A DNA stretch of 64,000 nucleotides from Marthasterias glacialis (Eukaryota; Echinodermata; Asteroidea; Forcipulatida; Asteriidae): positions 20,181,397 to 20,245,396 of the forward strand of contig OU452219.1 of assembly GCA_911728455.2 (NCBI GenBank). The letters are read 5' to 3'. A model generated the notes under the pieces. The model was not told the origin of the DNA, made no database searches, and worked only from the letters and a program-made list of their open reading frames with translations. Below, piece after piece: positions 51,610 to 61,488 of this stretch; positions within the stretch are counted from its first letter, which is position 1, and each line of letters opens with the position of its first letter. The position numbers and the translations under genes were made by a program.

Positions 51610-51815
51610 CTTTGATGATACAGTCATGGAATTTGGCACATAGTCAGAGCATGTCATGAAAAAGATATTTGACAATAGGGCCATCGCAAATTTGTCTTTT
51701 AAAAAAATATAGGTAGAGTACCAATCAGTGGCAGCCATTTTGATTGGCCATCAGCTTTCTCATGATCATGATATACTCTGACTGTGTGCCAAAATCCATG
51801 TTTGTATCATCAAAG
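51610..51815. repeat. 206-bp palindromic element, U6
   Basis: Intact. It carries GAAAAAGATATT in the left arm and ATGATATACTC in the right arm as private changes. Confidence 0.85.
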
Positions 51816-52334
51816 GCACAACTCCCCCAAGTATTTCCCCTGTCTGCCCCAATATTATATTTATTTAAATTAAAGGTTTGTTTTAATAAACTATTTTACC
51901 TTGATAATGATATTGTTCAAATTCCACTAAATTGTTTTAAAGGAGACTACATAGCAAACTGCTTTATACTCTCAAGTGCTAAGGATCCTTGATCAATCCA
52001 GCCACCTCATCCTGTGACGCGGATGTTGAAATGAGCAGCTGACACAATGGTCATGATGTCTCATCAAATCTTGACTTGTAGCTCGTTTTGCTAGTTGTGC
52101 AGATTAAGGTCATTTTTGAAAACCACAGCTCAGGCCTTTTTCAAGTCCCAAACCAAACTTTTACAGTTTTTAAATTAGTGACTGAGACCAAACTAGAGCT
52201 TAAGCTGGAGCTGTGATTTCAAAAAGGGCCCTAGTCACACTAATGAATGATGAATAGATGGATGCCTTGGCTCTGCAGAGTGCTCCCTCTCTCTTTAGCT
52301 GTCCCTCTCTGATCCCTAGATGACCTACACTGAC

Positions 52335-52414
52335 CTGTCTCTTCAGATGGTGAGTTGACCTGTGACCTCTCATCCATGTCTTTTTCGGTTGGAGTCGTCC
52401 CATCCAAATAAGCA
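52335..52414 (-). pseudogene. Exon-like segment d, U6 copy
   Basis: Shares the 5-bp loss with U5 and reads NSPSEETGQCRSSRDQ. The shared deletion shows that U5 and U6 are sisters in this part of the unit. Confidence 0.35.
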
Positions 52415-53087
52415 CTAAATGCCAAAAGTCATAAATAAAAACAATGAGTATCATAGTGTGTTGTTTCTTGAAAACTGTATAGTTGAGCGAATATACAGTG
52501 TTCAGGAACCACTGCTGTACCTTCACCTTTCCGTGTGCTGTCAGTGTTTTAACGAGGGATTGGACAAAATTGACAGATTTCATGCATTCACCTTAACTGG
52601 TTTCAAAAAACATTAGGAAACTAAATTGTAAATGTTGCCATATAAACAGATGCTAGGGTTTCAAGAAAGCCTGCGGTTTTTTTCACTTTCATTTTTCTCA
52701 AAAAAAAAAAAAAAAATCTCTTAAATTGAATTACTTCCCTTTTTTAATAATGTGCACTGAAAGATTTCATCGTAACATGTACTGCTGGATTAAAGACTCC
52801 TTTTCTTTTTGCAACAAACCAATCTTGAAAGTATCACTGTAGTTTTCTTTACTCTGAAACTCTTGGATTTGTAAACTTAGGCTATTTATCTCTTTTTGAA
52901 AAAAGACAAGAAAAGCATAATACCAAATTCCATTGCATGGTCTTTCAACTCAGATCAGATGACATCTATGAAAAGAGGGCCATCAGCTTTAAGACACAAG
53001 AACCTGTAAAAGAAAATCAAAAATAAAGTTAAAATAAGTTCTAAAAATTTAAGCACTGCAATCCAAAAACCTTAACCGTTAACTTAC

Positions 53088-53158
53088 CAAATGTTGTGAT
53101 CAACAATGTCCCAGATATGCCATCATTATGCAATGTGTCATCCACAGCAGAAGTTAAG
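53088..53158 (-). pseudogene. Exon-like segment c, U6 copy
   Basis: 71 nt, intact consensus peptide and splice sites. Six copies of this segment in one array, all with GTAAGT donors, make it the best-supported exon remnant here. Confidence 0.5.
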
Positions 53159-53193
53159 CTGTAAAAAGAAAAAACTTACAGAAAATGTTATTA

Positions 53194-53618
53194 CCTGTGG
53201 GAGGAAAAGTGGTTATTTGCTGTTGAAGGAAAAGAGGTTAATGTATATGAACTTACCAACTCTACCAAATAATGTTTTACCTATGGAAGGAAAGTGGTTA
53301 TTTGCTGTGGGAGGAAAGTGGTTATTTGCTGTGGAAGGAAAAGAGGTTTAATGTACATGAACTTACCAACTCTACCAAATATTTTTTGTTACCTGTGGAA
53401 GGAAAATGGTTATTTGCTGTGGGAGGAAAGAGGTTATATGCTGTGGGAGGAAAGTGGTTATTTGCTGTGGGAGGAAAGTGGTTATTTGCTGTGGGAGGAA
53501 AAGAGGTTATGTATTTGAACTTACCAACTCTACCAAATATTTTTTGTTACCTGTGGAAGGAAAATGGTTATTTGCTGTGGGAGGAAAGTGGTTATTTGCT
53601 GTGGAAGAAAATGGGGTT
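53194..53618. repeat. 24-bp splice-site minisatellite, U6
   Basis: A single block closely resembling U4 in the order of variants (GGTTATATGCTG, then plain units). One GAGGTTTAATG variant has an extra T, which shifts chance open frames. Confidence 0.85.
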
Positions 53619-53673
53619 AAAAGCTAAACCTAACCCATTCTAAACTACTTTTATACTTTACCTCATACTTAAC

Positions 53674-54084
53674 CTTGCTGCCATTTCTGTATATGATGCA
53701 GTCTGTTGTTCTATGTTCAATCTCAGCACATCCTTCATCTCGGGTGGGGCCAAGCATCATAGTCTTTGGTTCATGGCATACAGTATTACTTAGTCTTGGT
53801 TTCAATTGGTTTTCTTTTAAAAACTCATGCATTCAGTGAGTCATTTGTTGGAGAACATCACACTGTAAAACTTTACATTTTTGGTAAACAAAACATTTTA
53901 GTGCACTTGAACCAAGACTAAGTAATACTGCCTACATTACCTGCCTGAAGAGTTCTAACCTGAATAAGGGGAAATGATTAGTGGTGTAATTTCTAGGCCT
54001 ACACTCCCATCTACTCTAAGCCTTTTGTATTTCATTACCATAACTTACCCTGTCATCTTTGTCATCAATCTTCATGGCTGGTAT
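53674..54084 (-). pseudogene. Exon-like cluster a, mini-exon, b: U6 copy
   Basis: b is at 54049-54084, the mini-exon at 53941-53959 and a at 53674 to about 53799. All splice-site bases are kept as in U4. Confidence 0.4.
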
Positions 54085-54776
54085 CTTGAGGTCATCAATA
54101 AGCAGGGCAGTCAATACAGGGGGTCATCATGTCTTCTTGATTTTTTCCTTTTTTTTCCTTTTTATATTTTTAAGTAGTACAGGGCCCTATTTACTTAATA
54201 ATTATCTAGGGTAAATAAATCGTATGCGTACACATTAATGCTGCTACAGAATCTAAGGATTGGTAATTGCTATTCTTAGCTGGCATTTCAGTGGGTTTTG
54301 TGAAAGCTTAAAGAGGGGTGATGTATAATATGGTGCTTAATCACATCATACAAAGACAAGGTTTTGTTTGAATGTTGGTTTTATTTCATTAGTCTTAACT
54401 AAGTGAAGACTAAAATTATGTCAAGAATACTGGGTTGAGTGCAAGATTGCACAGCATGTTTCTTTTTGGAGTATAGAGAGCTTATTTCAATTTATATTTG
54501 AAAATCTTTGAAAATGCTATGTAAATTATTATGTGTGAATGCAAGCTCACAAAATGTTTCGTTTAATTCCTTATCATTCTATTTGTGTACAATTATTTGG
54601 GCAGTTTCAACTTTATAACAACTACATTACATTACATTATGTTGTTGTCTTGTTGGCCTTAATTTTAAGAACAAAGATGGTTTAAGTCAAACTAACCACT
54701 GAGTAAAAAAATAAAAAACAAATAAAAAAAACAAAGGTGGTTTGGGTAGTGCCCGAACAAAAGGTTTAAATAATTT

Positions 54777-55255
54777 AATCATGACAATATTTATGTTAAA
54801 CATGACAAATGGTGACATCAGCTTCAACATCCCGCAGAAAACGTTTGGAACCAAAAAGAAATACAGTGCATCACTGGCCACAACCAACATGCATTTCAAG
54901 AGAGTGAACCATGTAGAATGATCAAGCAGTTCTGGCAACATCACCATGAAAGACAATACGAGTTGACAACATCAACAAGCACTCAGTTGAATACTCGGTG
55001 TTAAAGAAAATAATTTAATCAGATGATAATATTTATGTTAAACATGCCAAATGGTGACATCAGCTTCAACATCCCTGGGAAAACGTTTGGGACCAAAAAG
55101 AAATACAGTGCATCACTGGCCACGACCAACATGCATTACAAAAAACTGAACCTTGTAGAATGATCAAGCAGCTTTGGCAACATCACCATGAAAGACATTA
55201 CAAGTTGACAACATCAACAAGCACTCAGTTGAATACTCGGTGTTAAAGAAAAAGA
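54777..55255. repeat. Tandem pair of 240-bp repeats, U6
   Basis: Copies start at 54777 and 55017. Here the CCCGCAG form is in the first copy and the CCCTGGGA form in the second, the reverse of the other units, which indicates exchange between the two positions. Confidence 0.85.
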
Positions 55256-56100
55256 AAACCTGCAAGATTATTGGGAGGAAATGTGGTTAGATCTTCGCTT
55301 ACCATTTGCCGCACTCTTGTCTTTACCTTTCGTCGAAACCAATACCACACAATCCATAGATCAAAGTCTCCTGGAAAAGGCTACGAAATACTGAACATTG
55401 TTCAACAAGTAGAGTTTTTAGAAACCAAGGTTTACTGTCAAAAGTTCAGTTCAGTTTTTAAAACACAAACTGCAAGGTCATCAAATCCACCGACAACATT
55501 CTCCACCACCACAGAAATAACTCCTTTTCCTTGGATGAACACTTGAAGACTAAACACCAAACAGCTCTCCCGGGCTGGCACGGGTACTTCCTCTGGTGTG
55601 GTACTCAGAAGAAGAAGGTCAAGTTGTCCAACTGTCCACCAGTCATGTCGTCCTAGAAGAAGTGTATAACACTATGCTTTTAGTTCTCAGAGTCTCTTGA
55701 AGGTCGGCATCAAAGAAGGCCCATGATAATTCCGTGGAACTCGCATGCTAGTCGGAGGCTCAACAGCGAAGTTGGGAGTCCATTTTGAGTGCATTTTGTA
55801 CAGTCAATTGTTGTCCGTGAAGTTCCATGCTCAACTTCGTGGAGCTCTCCAAACTAGATGCAAACTCAACACACAAACAATGGTTTTGGGAAAAAGGCAC
55901 TCTTCCATAAAACGCCTTAGTGTTGTTGAAAGTTCCTTTTACAGGCTGTAAAATGTCCATTTTTGTCCAGTTTAAGTTTCTCAAATCCCTTGTAGAAACC
56001 GAATTAATACTAAAGAGACCCGTGGTCTCTTGGAAAACTGCAACGTATATGAACTGTGTTGAATAGTTGCAGCACTTCAATACACGCGCCCAAACAACTA

Positions 56101-56263
56101 ATTTGCATAACAATGCTGCATTCTGAGCTCATTTGCTATATCTCAATGCCAGGAATTCCAGTTTTCCTCCAGGTACTAGAAGCCCCGCCCACTTGCTCTC
56201 CTTTACCTTAAAAATACCATTAATGCAGATATGCCCATCTACAGTTTGCACTGATTATAAAAA
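56101..56263 (+). promoter_or_regulatory. Octamer / GC-box / TATA module, U6
   Basis: ATTTGCAT 56101-56108, CCCCGCCCAC 56183-56192, TATAAAAA 56256-56263. Spacing is 155 bp, matching the alpha type. Confidence 0.45.
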
Positions 56264-57837
56264 CAAACAACTACTTTGAAAGATGATGGAGAGGTGTTCG
56301 GTATATTGGCCTGCCGGCGAACCTTGCTTAATCGTAAATGTTTGGGGATACTCCCCTCCACCGACCAGTGGCGTAACTTGACATTTTCATTGGGGAGGAA
56401 GGTCCCCCCACCCTAAGCCCATGTGGCTATGCAGATGCCCAACTGCCATTCCCATGGAAAAATCTAGATACATGTATGTAGTGCATTAACAAAGTGGCCG
56501 TTGGGACCCCTGGCACACACGCTTAAAGGCAATGCCCGTAATGTGCCCCACCCCTTGACAAATTGTTGGCTACGCAGCTGGGTGGGGGCAACCGGGGAAA
56601 AAAGACATTGAAGATAGGGGAGGGAACTTTTGATGTATGAAACCATTCATTTGTGCATTTTTCCCGAACCCATAAGTGGGGGTGGGGTTGGGGGGGGGGG
56701 CGGGAGTTGTGCAGAATTATTTTCAATTGAAATGACAAGAGATACTACTTGCCATTACGCAGAAGTGTTTTTTTATGAAAACATATTATGGGGTGCACCC
56801 CCACTAAGAGGTCACCAGATTAGACTTCAACTTCTTGAAGACTTGAAGCAATGAAGACAGCGCCATCTAAATCAACTCACAGTCCTGCGTTGTTAGGCCG
56901 TATCCGAATCGGTGGTTTTGGCAGTGGCTACGGCCGGAACGCCTAAGACGGTCATAGCCGCAGCCGAAGTCGCTTAATTCGGACACAGCCTTTGTCTTAA
57001 TTTCAAGACCTTCGTTGCTTTAGCTAAACTGGACAAATTCCAACAACAGAGGGCGCTATGTGGTTTTAACGGTCTTCTCGTCTATTTCAAAGTTTACCAA
57101 TCGCGATTTCTGACAATCATACCGACAATTACTGCGAACCGATCAATTTATATTTATTCAATACTAACCAACGGACAATACTCTTTCATAATTCTGCTTT
57201 TAAAAGTTCAGTTTTTAAAACACAAACCGCAAGGTCATCAAATCGGCCGACAACATTCTCCACCGCCACATAACTCCTTTTCCAGTTGGATAAACACTTG
57301 AAGACTAAACACGAAACAGCTCTACAGGGCTAGCAAGGGTAGTTCCTCTGGTGTGGTACTCAGAAGAAGAAGGTCAAGTTGTCCGACTTTCCCGAAGTCA
57401 TGTTGTCCAAGAAGAAGTTAAATACCGTTCTCAGAGTCTCTTGAAGGTCGACATCAAAAAAGGCCCATGCTAATTCCGTGGAAATCCCATGCGGCTAAAA
57501 TGCGGTATCCGGCTGTCACTTTATATCCATGGAATTTAAGTAAACTTTGATCTTTACCTATCTAGAAGGGTTGAAGAATTTTTCCAGCTAGGAACAGGAA
57601 GTTTGAACAATTCTAAAGGGTTGAAAACGTTTTCATGGTCGCAGAGCAAGGACCCCCATCCTGTGTAAATCAATCAAGAGTTAAAAAAAAATATACGCCC
57701 GCCCTCCCCCGGCGCCCGCTCTCTAGTCTTACCCTCTTTTTCGTTCTGCCAGTGACCCCCTTCCCACGGCTCATAATTCGTGATTTCTTACTGGTGGCAA
57801 TACCTTCACGGCCCAGAGTTAATTATAATAATTGTGC

Positions 57838-58346
57838 AGCGCGCTCCTCGTTTTGCGACTTCTTATTGGCTACTATTTTGCGTGCAACCAGTGGTCAAGA
57901 CGGCTATGTTGCGCACTCCTCTTTTCGTGACCTGATTGGTTAGTAGGGGTCTCCGGGTTAGACAAATAGGAAGCGCGCTTTCATGACCGATTGGCCCCAT
58001 CATTTTTGGGGTTAGGGTTTGGGCTTAAGGGTTAGGGTTAGGATTTTAGGGTTAGGGTTAGGGTTAGGATTTTAGGGTTAGGGTTAGGGTTAGGGTTTTA
58101 GGGTTAGGGTTAGGGTTAGGGTTTTAGGGTTAGGGTTAGGGTAAGGGTTTCAGGGTTATGGTTTTAGGGTTAGGGTTAGGGTTAGTATTTTGTTTTAGGA
58201 ATAGGAAGCGCACTTCAATGACACGATTGGCCTTAATTTTTAGGGTAAGGGTTAGGGTTTTAGGGTTATGGTTATTAGGGTTAGGGTTTTAGGGTTAGGG
58301 TTAGTATTTTTTAGGAATAGGAAGCGCACTTCAATGACACGATTGG
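57838..58346. repeat. Five GCGC...ATTGG motif copies
   Basis: ATTGG (an inverted CCAAT box) occurs at 57865, 57935, 57990, 58226 and 58342, each preceded 15-24 bp upstream by GCGC and C/T-rich sequence (for example GGAAGCGCACTTCAATGACA). The last three copies are preceded by AATAGGAAGCGC and followed by TTTT and TTAGGG arrays, so this motif and the telomere-like DNA alternate as a compound repeat. Confidence 0.65.
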
Positions 58347-58681
58347 CCTTCATTTTTAGGGTTATGGTTTTAGGGTTATGGTTTTAGGGTTAGGGTTATT
58401 AGGTTTAGGGCTTTAGGGTTAGGGTTAGTTTTTTGTTTTTTTTTAATTACTTATTTCACTTCATTTATTTAATACAAGGGATAAAGCAGTAACATGACAT
58501 AAATATAAAAAATTTTAGGGATAGGGTTAGGGTTAGGGTTTTAGGGTTAGGGTTTGGCCAGGGTTAGTTTTTCTTTTTTTCTTTTTTTTTTTACTTATAT
58601 CATTTCACTTATTAATGTCAAGGGATAAAACAATAACATGATATCAAAATGAAAATTGTTAGGGTTAGGGTTAGGGTGAGA
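58010..58681 (+). repeat. Interstitial TTAGGG telomere-like repeats
   Basis: Blocks of TTAGGG with frequent TTTTAGGG variants at about 58010-58190, 58241-58300, 58347-58420, 58512-58566 and 58658-58681. They are separated by the ATTGG motif and by two copies of a T-run followed by AAGGGATAAA(G/A)CA(G/A)TAACATGA. The G-rich strand points rightward. Unique sequence continues beyond, so this is not a chromosome end. It lies wholly inside the proposed transposon. Confidence 0.9.
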
Positions 58682-58684
58682 TTT

Positions 58685-58990
58685 AGGTTATAAAACGGTT
58701 ATTTATTTATATATAATGGTCAGTGGGTATTGTTCTGTTGCATTTTTATTTTTTCCGACGGTTGCATTTTTATAAATATAAATGCGACGGAAACATCAAA
58801 ATAATCATATGGAGCACCATAGTAAATAATTATTATTTATAAATAATGGTTTCATACAAAAAGTGATCATTTAAAGATATTGATTATTTATAAATAATGG
58901 TTATAGTGTAAAAAAAATGGTTATTTATAAATAAGCATTATTTATAATAGTGTATTATTTATAAAATGGTTATTTATAAATATTGCTCAA
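58685..58990. repeat. AT-rich palindromic TTATTTATAAATAA array
   Basis: Repeated TTATTTATAAATAATGG and TATTTATAAAT words, each self-complementary, at irregular spacing. Could extrude cruciforms or serve as a recombination hot spot. No gene. Confidence 0.7.
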
Positions 58991-60034
58991 TTTTAAATAA
59001 CACTTAATTAGGAATTTTGAAATAAAGGATTTAAATGTACCTTTTTAAGTTGTAAAGTTGTACAATCCCTTTGTTAGATATTGTCAGTAACATAATAGTT
59101 CTTCAAATAAAGTTATTTTTGAGTTATAATAAAAAAAACGTGTGGATATGAAATCAGTAAATGGAGTTAATGTTAAACTGTTTTACCCTTTTTTAATTAA
59201 TGGGGTTTTTTGGGGGGGGATTTTTTAATGATCATCTTTTTCATCTGGAAAAGAAGTGATTTATTAAGATTTTCAAACTTTCTGGTTAAAATAATGTCTC
59301 TTTTTGTATGTTCCCTTTTTGTTGCCTGTAATCAGCCTACATATCTTGGTAAAATTGCTCACAAGTATCACTTCTTTAGTATGTCACTACATTTGTTGTG
59401 CTCCCTGCCTGCATCACGCATCAGCACGCAATAATGAATACAGATTCACATACATCAAAAAGGCCCCAGACCTCTGAGCATCAATGCGCAAAAGTTCCGG
59501 CCGCGCGCTGAAATGTCCGCTTGGTTTTTCCTTTTAAAATTTCAATAATTAGCGTTTTAGCTACTAATACCTGGAGAGGAATATTTAAAAAAAAAAGGAA
59601 ATTAAAGCCAACATCAATTAAAAAGTCAAAAAATCCCTTAAAAAGTGGCAGTCGAATATGGAAACTTTTCCTCGCATGCTAGTCGGAGGCTCAACAGCGA
59701 AGTTGGTAGTCCATTGTGAATGCATTTTATACAGTCAATGTCGTCCGTGAAATTCCATGCTCAACTTCGTGGAGCTCTCCAAACTAGTTGCAAACTTAAC
59801 ACAGAATAAACCCGTTTTCGAGAAACAACACTCGATAAAAAGCCTAACTATTGTTGAAAGGTCCCTTTGCAGGCGGTACAGTTGTAAAATGTCAATTTCC
59901 GTCCAGTTTCAGTGTCTCAAATCTCCTAATGTAGAAGCTGAATTACCCAAGAGCCATGTTGCCGTCCGCGGTCCCGTGGAAAACTACAACTGTGTTGAAT
60001 AGTTAAAGTTCCAATACACGTGCCCCAAAAAGTG

Positions 60035-60194
60035 ATTTGCATAACAATGCCGCATTCTGAGCTCATTCGCTACGTCTCAATGCCAAGAATTCCAGGTTTC
60101 CTCCAGGTACTAGAAGCCCCGCCCACTTGCTCTGCTTAACCTTAAGGACTATAATGCAGAAATGCTCATCTGCACTTTGCGCTTATTATAAAAA
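60035..60194 (+). promoter_or_regulatory. Octamer / GC-box / TATA module, U7
   Basis: ATTTGCAT 60035-60042, CCCCGCCCAC 60117-60126, TATAAAAA 60187-60194. All three motifs are exact even in this old, diverged fragment, where the sequence between them has many changes. This hints at constraint before or during amplification. Confidence 0.45.
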
Positions 60195-60280
60195 CGAACA
60201 ACTACTTTGGAAGAGGATGCCGGCGAGGTGTCCGATGTCCAGAGTTAACATCTCCATTTGAGGAAAGGGTAAGGGAGGTG

Positions 60281-60350
60281 GGTGTGTGTGTGTGTGTGTG
60301 GGGGGGGGGGTACGTGCAACCCCACAATTATCGAGTCCCCCCCCCCATGT
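60281..60350. repeat. (TG)n, poly-G and poly-C tracts in U7
   Basis: GTGTGTGTGTGTGTG is followed by a G run, TACGTGCAAC, then a C run before CATGTGCTCG. It corresponds to the GGGGGCACGTACACCCCC part of beta units (20876-20895). Confidence 0.75.
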
Positions 60351-60380
60351 GCTCGTCGAAAATAATCCAGATATATGTAG

Positions 60381-61180
60381 TGCGAAAATATTTTGATTTT
60401 AAATGATAGATAGACCATTCCTGAACTAGTTTTATTTAGGCAAAACCCATTTCCATTATAAAACTGCATTAAAAAAATGCAAACATTTGAACAAATTGCA
60501 ACGGGGAAACGATGGAATTTTTCATATCTTATCAATTTTTTCGATTACAATTTTTAATTTTCGAGATAGCATTATTTTAAGAATGTTTATTATTAATATT
60601 TTGCAGACTAATTACTATAATTTCATTGCGTTTTGCTATTATATCAAAAGATAACATACTACTATACAGCAGCCCATACAGATTTTTACTGACTAATCAC
60701 TTCGTGAATTCCCTCACAGACCCAAGACTGCATACTGGATACAGCAAATAAGTGAAGAAAAAACATGAGGCATGTTGGCTAAAAGAAATAAGGGAATACA
60801 ATCCTCTAAGCTGATCACTATTGAACCTTGAGCTGATGTGAAAATATGCGTAAATTAAATTTTCAAGTTGAGCGAGTTATTATGTACTTATTAGTGGTTT
60901 TGCTGAGACAGCCGTCGAACATGTGCTTCCCTGGACGGATTAAATATTATTACATGATAAGTTAATGATTTGTCAGGCTTTTCATTCGACGTAAAATTGA
61001 ATGGAGATAACTTCCATTATATCATTTTGAGCGCACATGCCCCTTTAAATAAAATGCCCTTCGGGGTTTCCATGGGGCAAGGATGTAATTTGCTTTTGCG
61101 AGTTATGCACAAAATAAATGGGTGGTTTTGCTGTAACAGCTGGCGTACGGAGGATGGCCAAGCTTTCACTAAAACAATCT
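60381..61180. other. AT-rich stretch, no gene recognised
   Basis: No convincing exon, splice site or repeat family seen. Short open frames here lack supporting signals. Confidence 0.4.
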
Positions 61181-61488
61181 TTTAAAGCCCCAGCTCAACA
61201 TTGGTAAACAAGATATTTGTATTATAAAACCAATCCGTGAAATTGTTAGCTCATTTCGTTGTTTCATGCATACAGCATTTTTGTACACTTTCCTATATAG
61301 GTAGAGTTTTCGTCTCACTGAGACGAAAACTAATTTTGGATCTTATTTAATTTATTATTTAAACACTTCAGGCAGAAATATTTCAAGGAAAGTTTTCTAC
61401 CACAATTATCTTTATACCATGTAAGGTGTATGTAAATCTGTAAACATTTCTGTTTTTCTTCTTACCAACGTTGAGCTGGGGGTTTAAA
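61181..61488. repeat. 308-bp inverted-repeat element flanked by TTTAAA
   Basis: Left TTTAAAGCCCCAGCTCAACA, continuing TTGGTAA. The right end as reverse complement reads TTTAAACCCCCAGCTCAACG, continuing TTGGTAA: 27 bp with two mismatches. TTAA or TTTAAA may be the target duplication, as in piggyBac-type MITEs. A perfect 13-bp palindrome with a one-base loop sits inside (61305-61331, AGTTTTCGTCTCA C TGAGACGAAAACT). Confidence 0.8.

Larger units (their letters stand above)
50777..57195. repeat. Macrosatellite unit U6, truncated mosaic
   Basis: The left part is U5-like. Through the 240-bp repeats and to about 55.85 kb it is beta-like, then it switches to alpha-like sequence (for example GGGAAAAAGGCACTC and the TTAATGCAGATATGCCCATC region). 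It has only one of the two 0.9-kb blocks that alpha units have. It ends abruptly at ATTCTGCT near 57195, where it is fused to the U7 fragment, so the C-rich tract and the rest of a unit are missing. Confidence 0.85.
57485..59679. mobile_element. Probable 2.18-kb DNA transposon carrying TTAGGG repeats
   Basis: The unit sequence found uninterrupted elsewhere (GTGGAACTCGCATGCTAGTC) is split here. TCCCATGC at 57485-57492 and TCGCATGC at 59672-59679 are the duplicated 8-bp target with one later change. The inserted DNA (57493-59671) has imperfect inverted ends: inner part TATCCGGCTGTCACTTTATA on the left against TATTCGACTGCCACTTTTTA on the right, 16 of 20 matching, about 22 of 33 overall. An 8-bp duplication fits hAT or P-type elements. 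No transposase is visible, so it would be non-autonomous. Confidence 0.6.
57196..60380. repeat. Unit fragment U7, interrupted by a transposon
   Basis: Positions 57196-57492 match the segment after the 240-bp repeats (AAAACACAAACCGCAAGGTC, and CTCAGAGTCTCTTGAAGGTC). Homology then stops and resumes at 59672 (TCGCATGCTAGTCGGAGGCT) up to about 60380. The gap is the 2.2-kb insertion described separately. Weak homology to the unit segment near 13.9-14.1 kb reappears at about 61.73-61.93 kb, so U7 is an old, decayed copy at the array edge. Confidence 0.8.

Noticed and set aside
57635-57943. 102-codon frame in the transposon
   Set aside because: Its repeated SSFCDF / SSFRDL pieces simply mirror the GCGC..ATTGG DNA repeats. 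No transposase motifs.
58010-58681. A chromosome end (true telomere)
   Set aside because: The repeats are degenerate and broken into blocks, unit-derived and gene sequence continues on the right, and the whole tract lies between duplicated 8-bp target sites.
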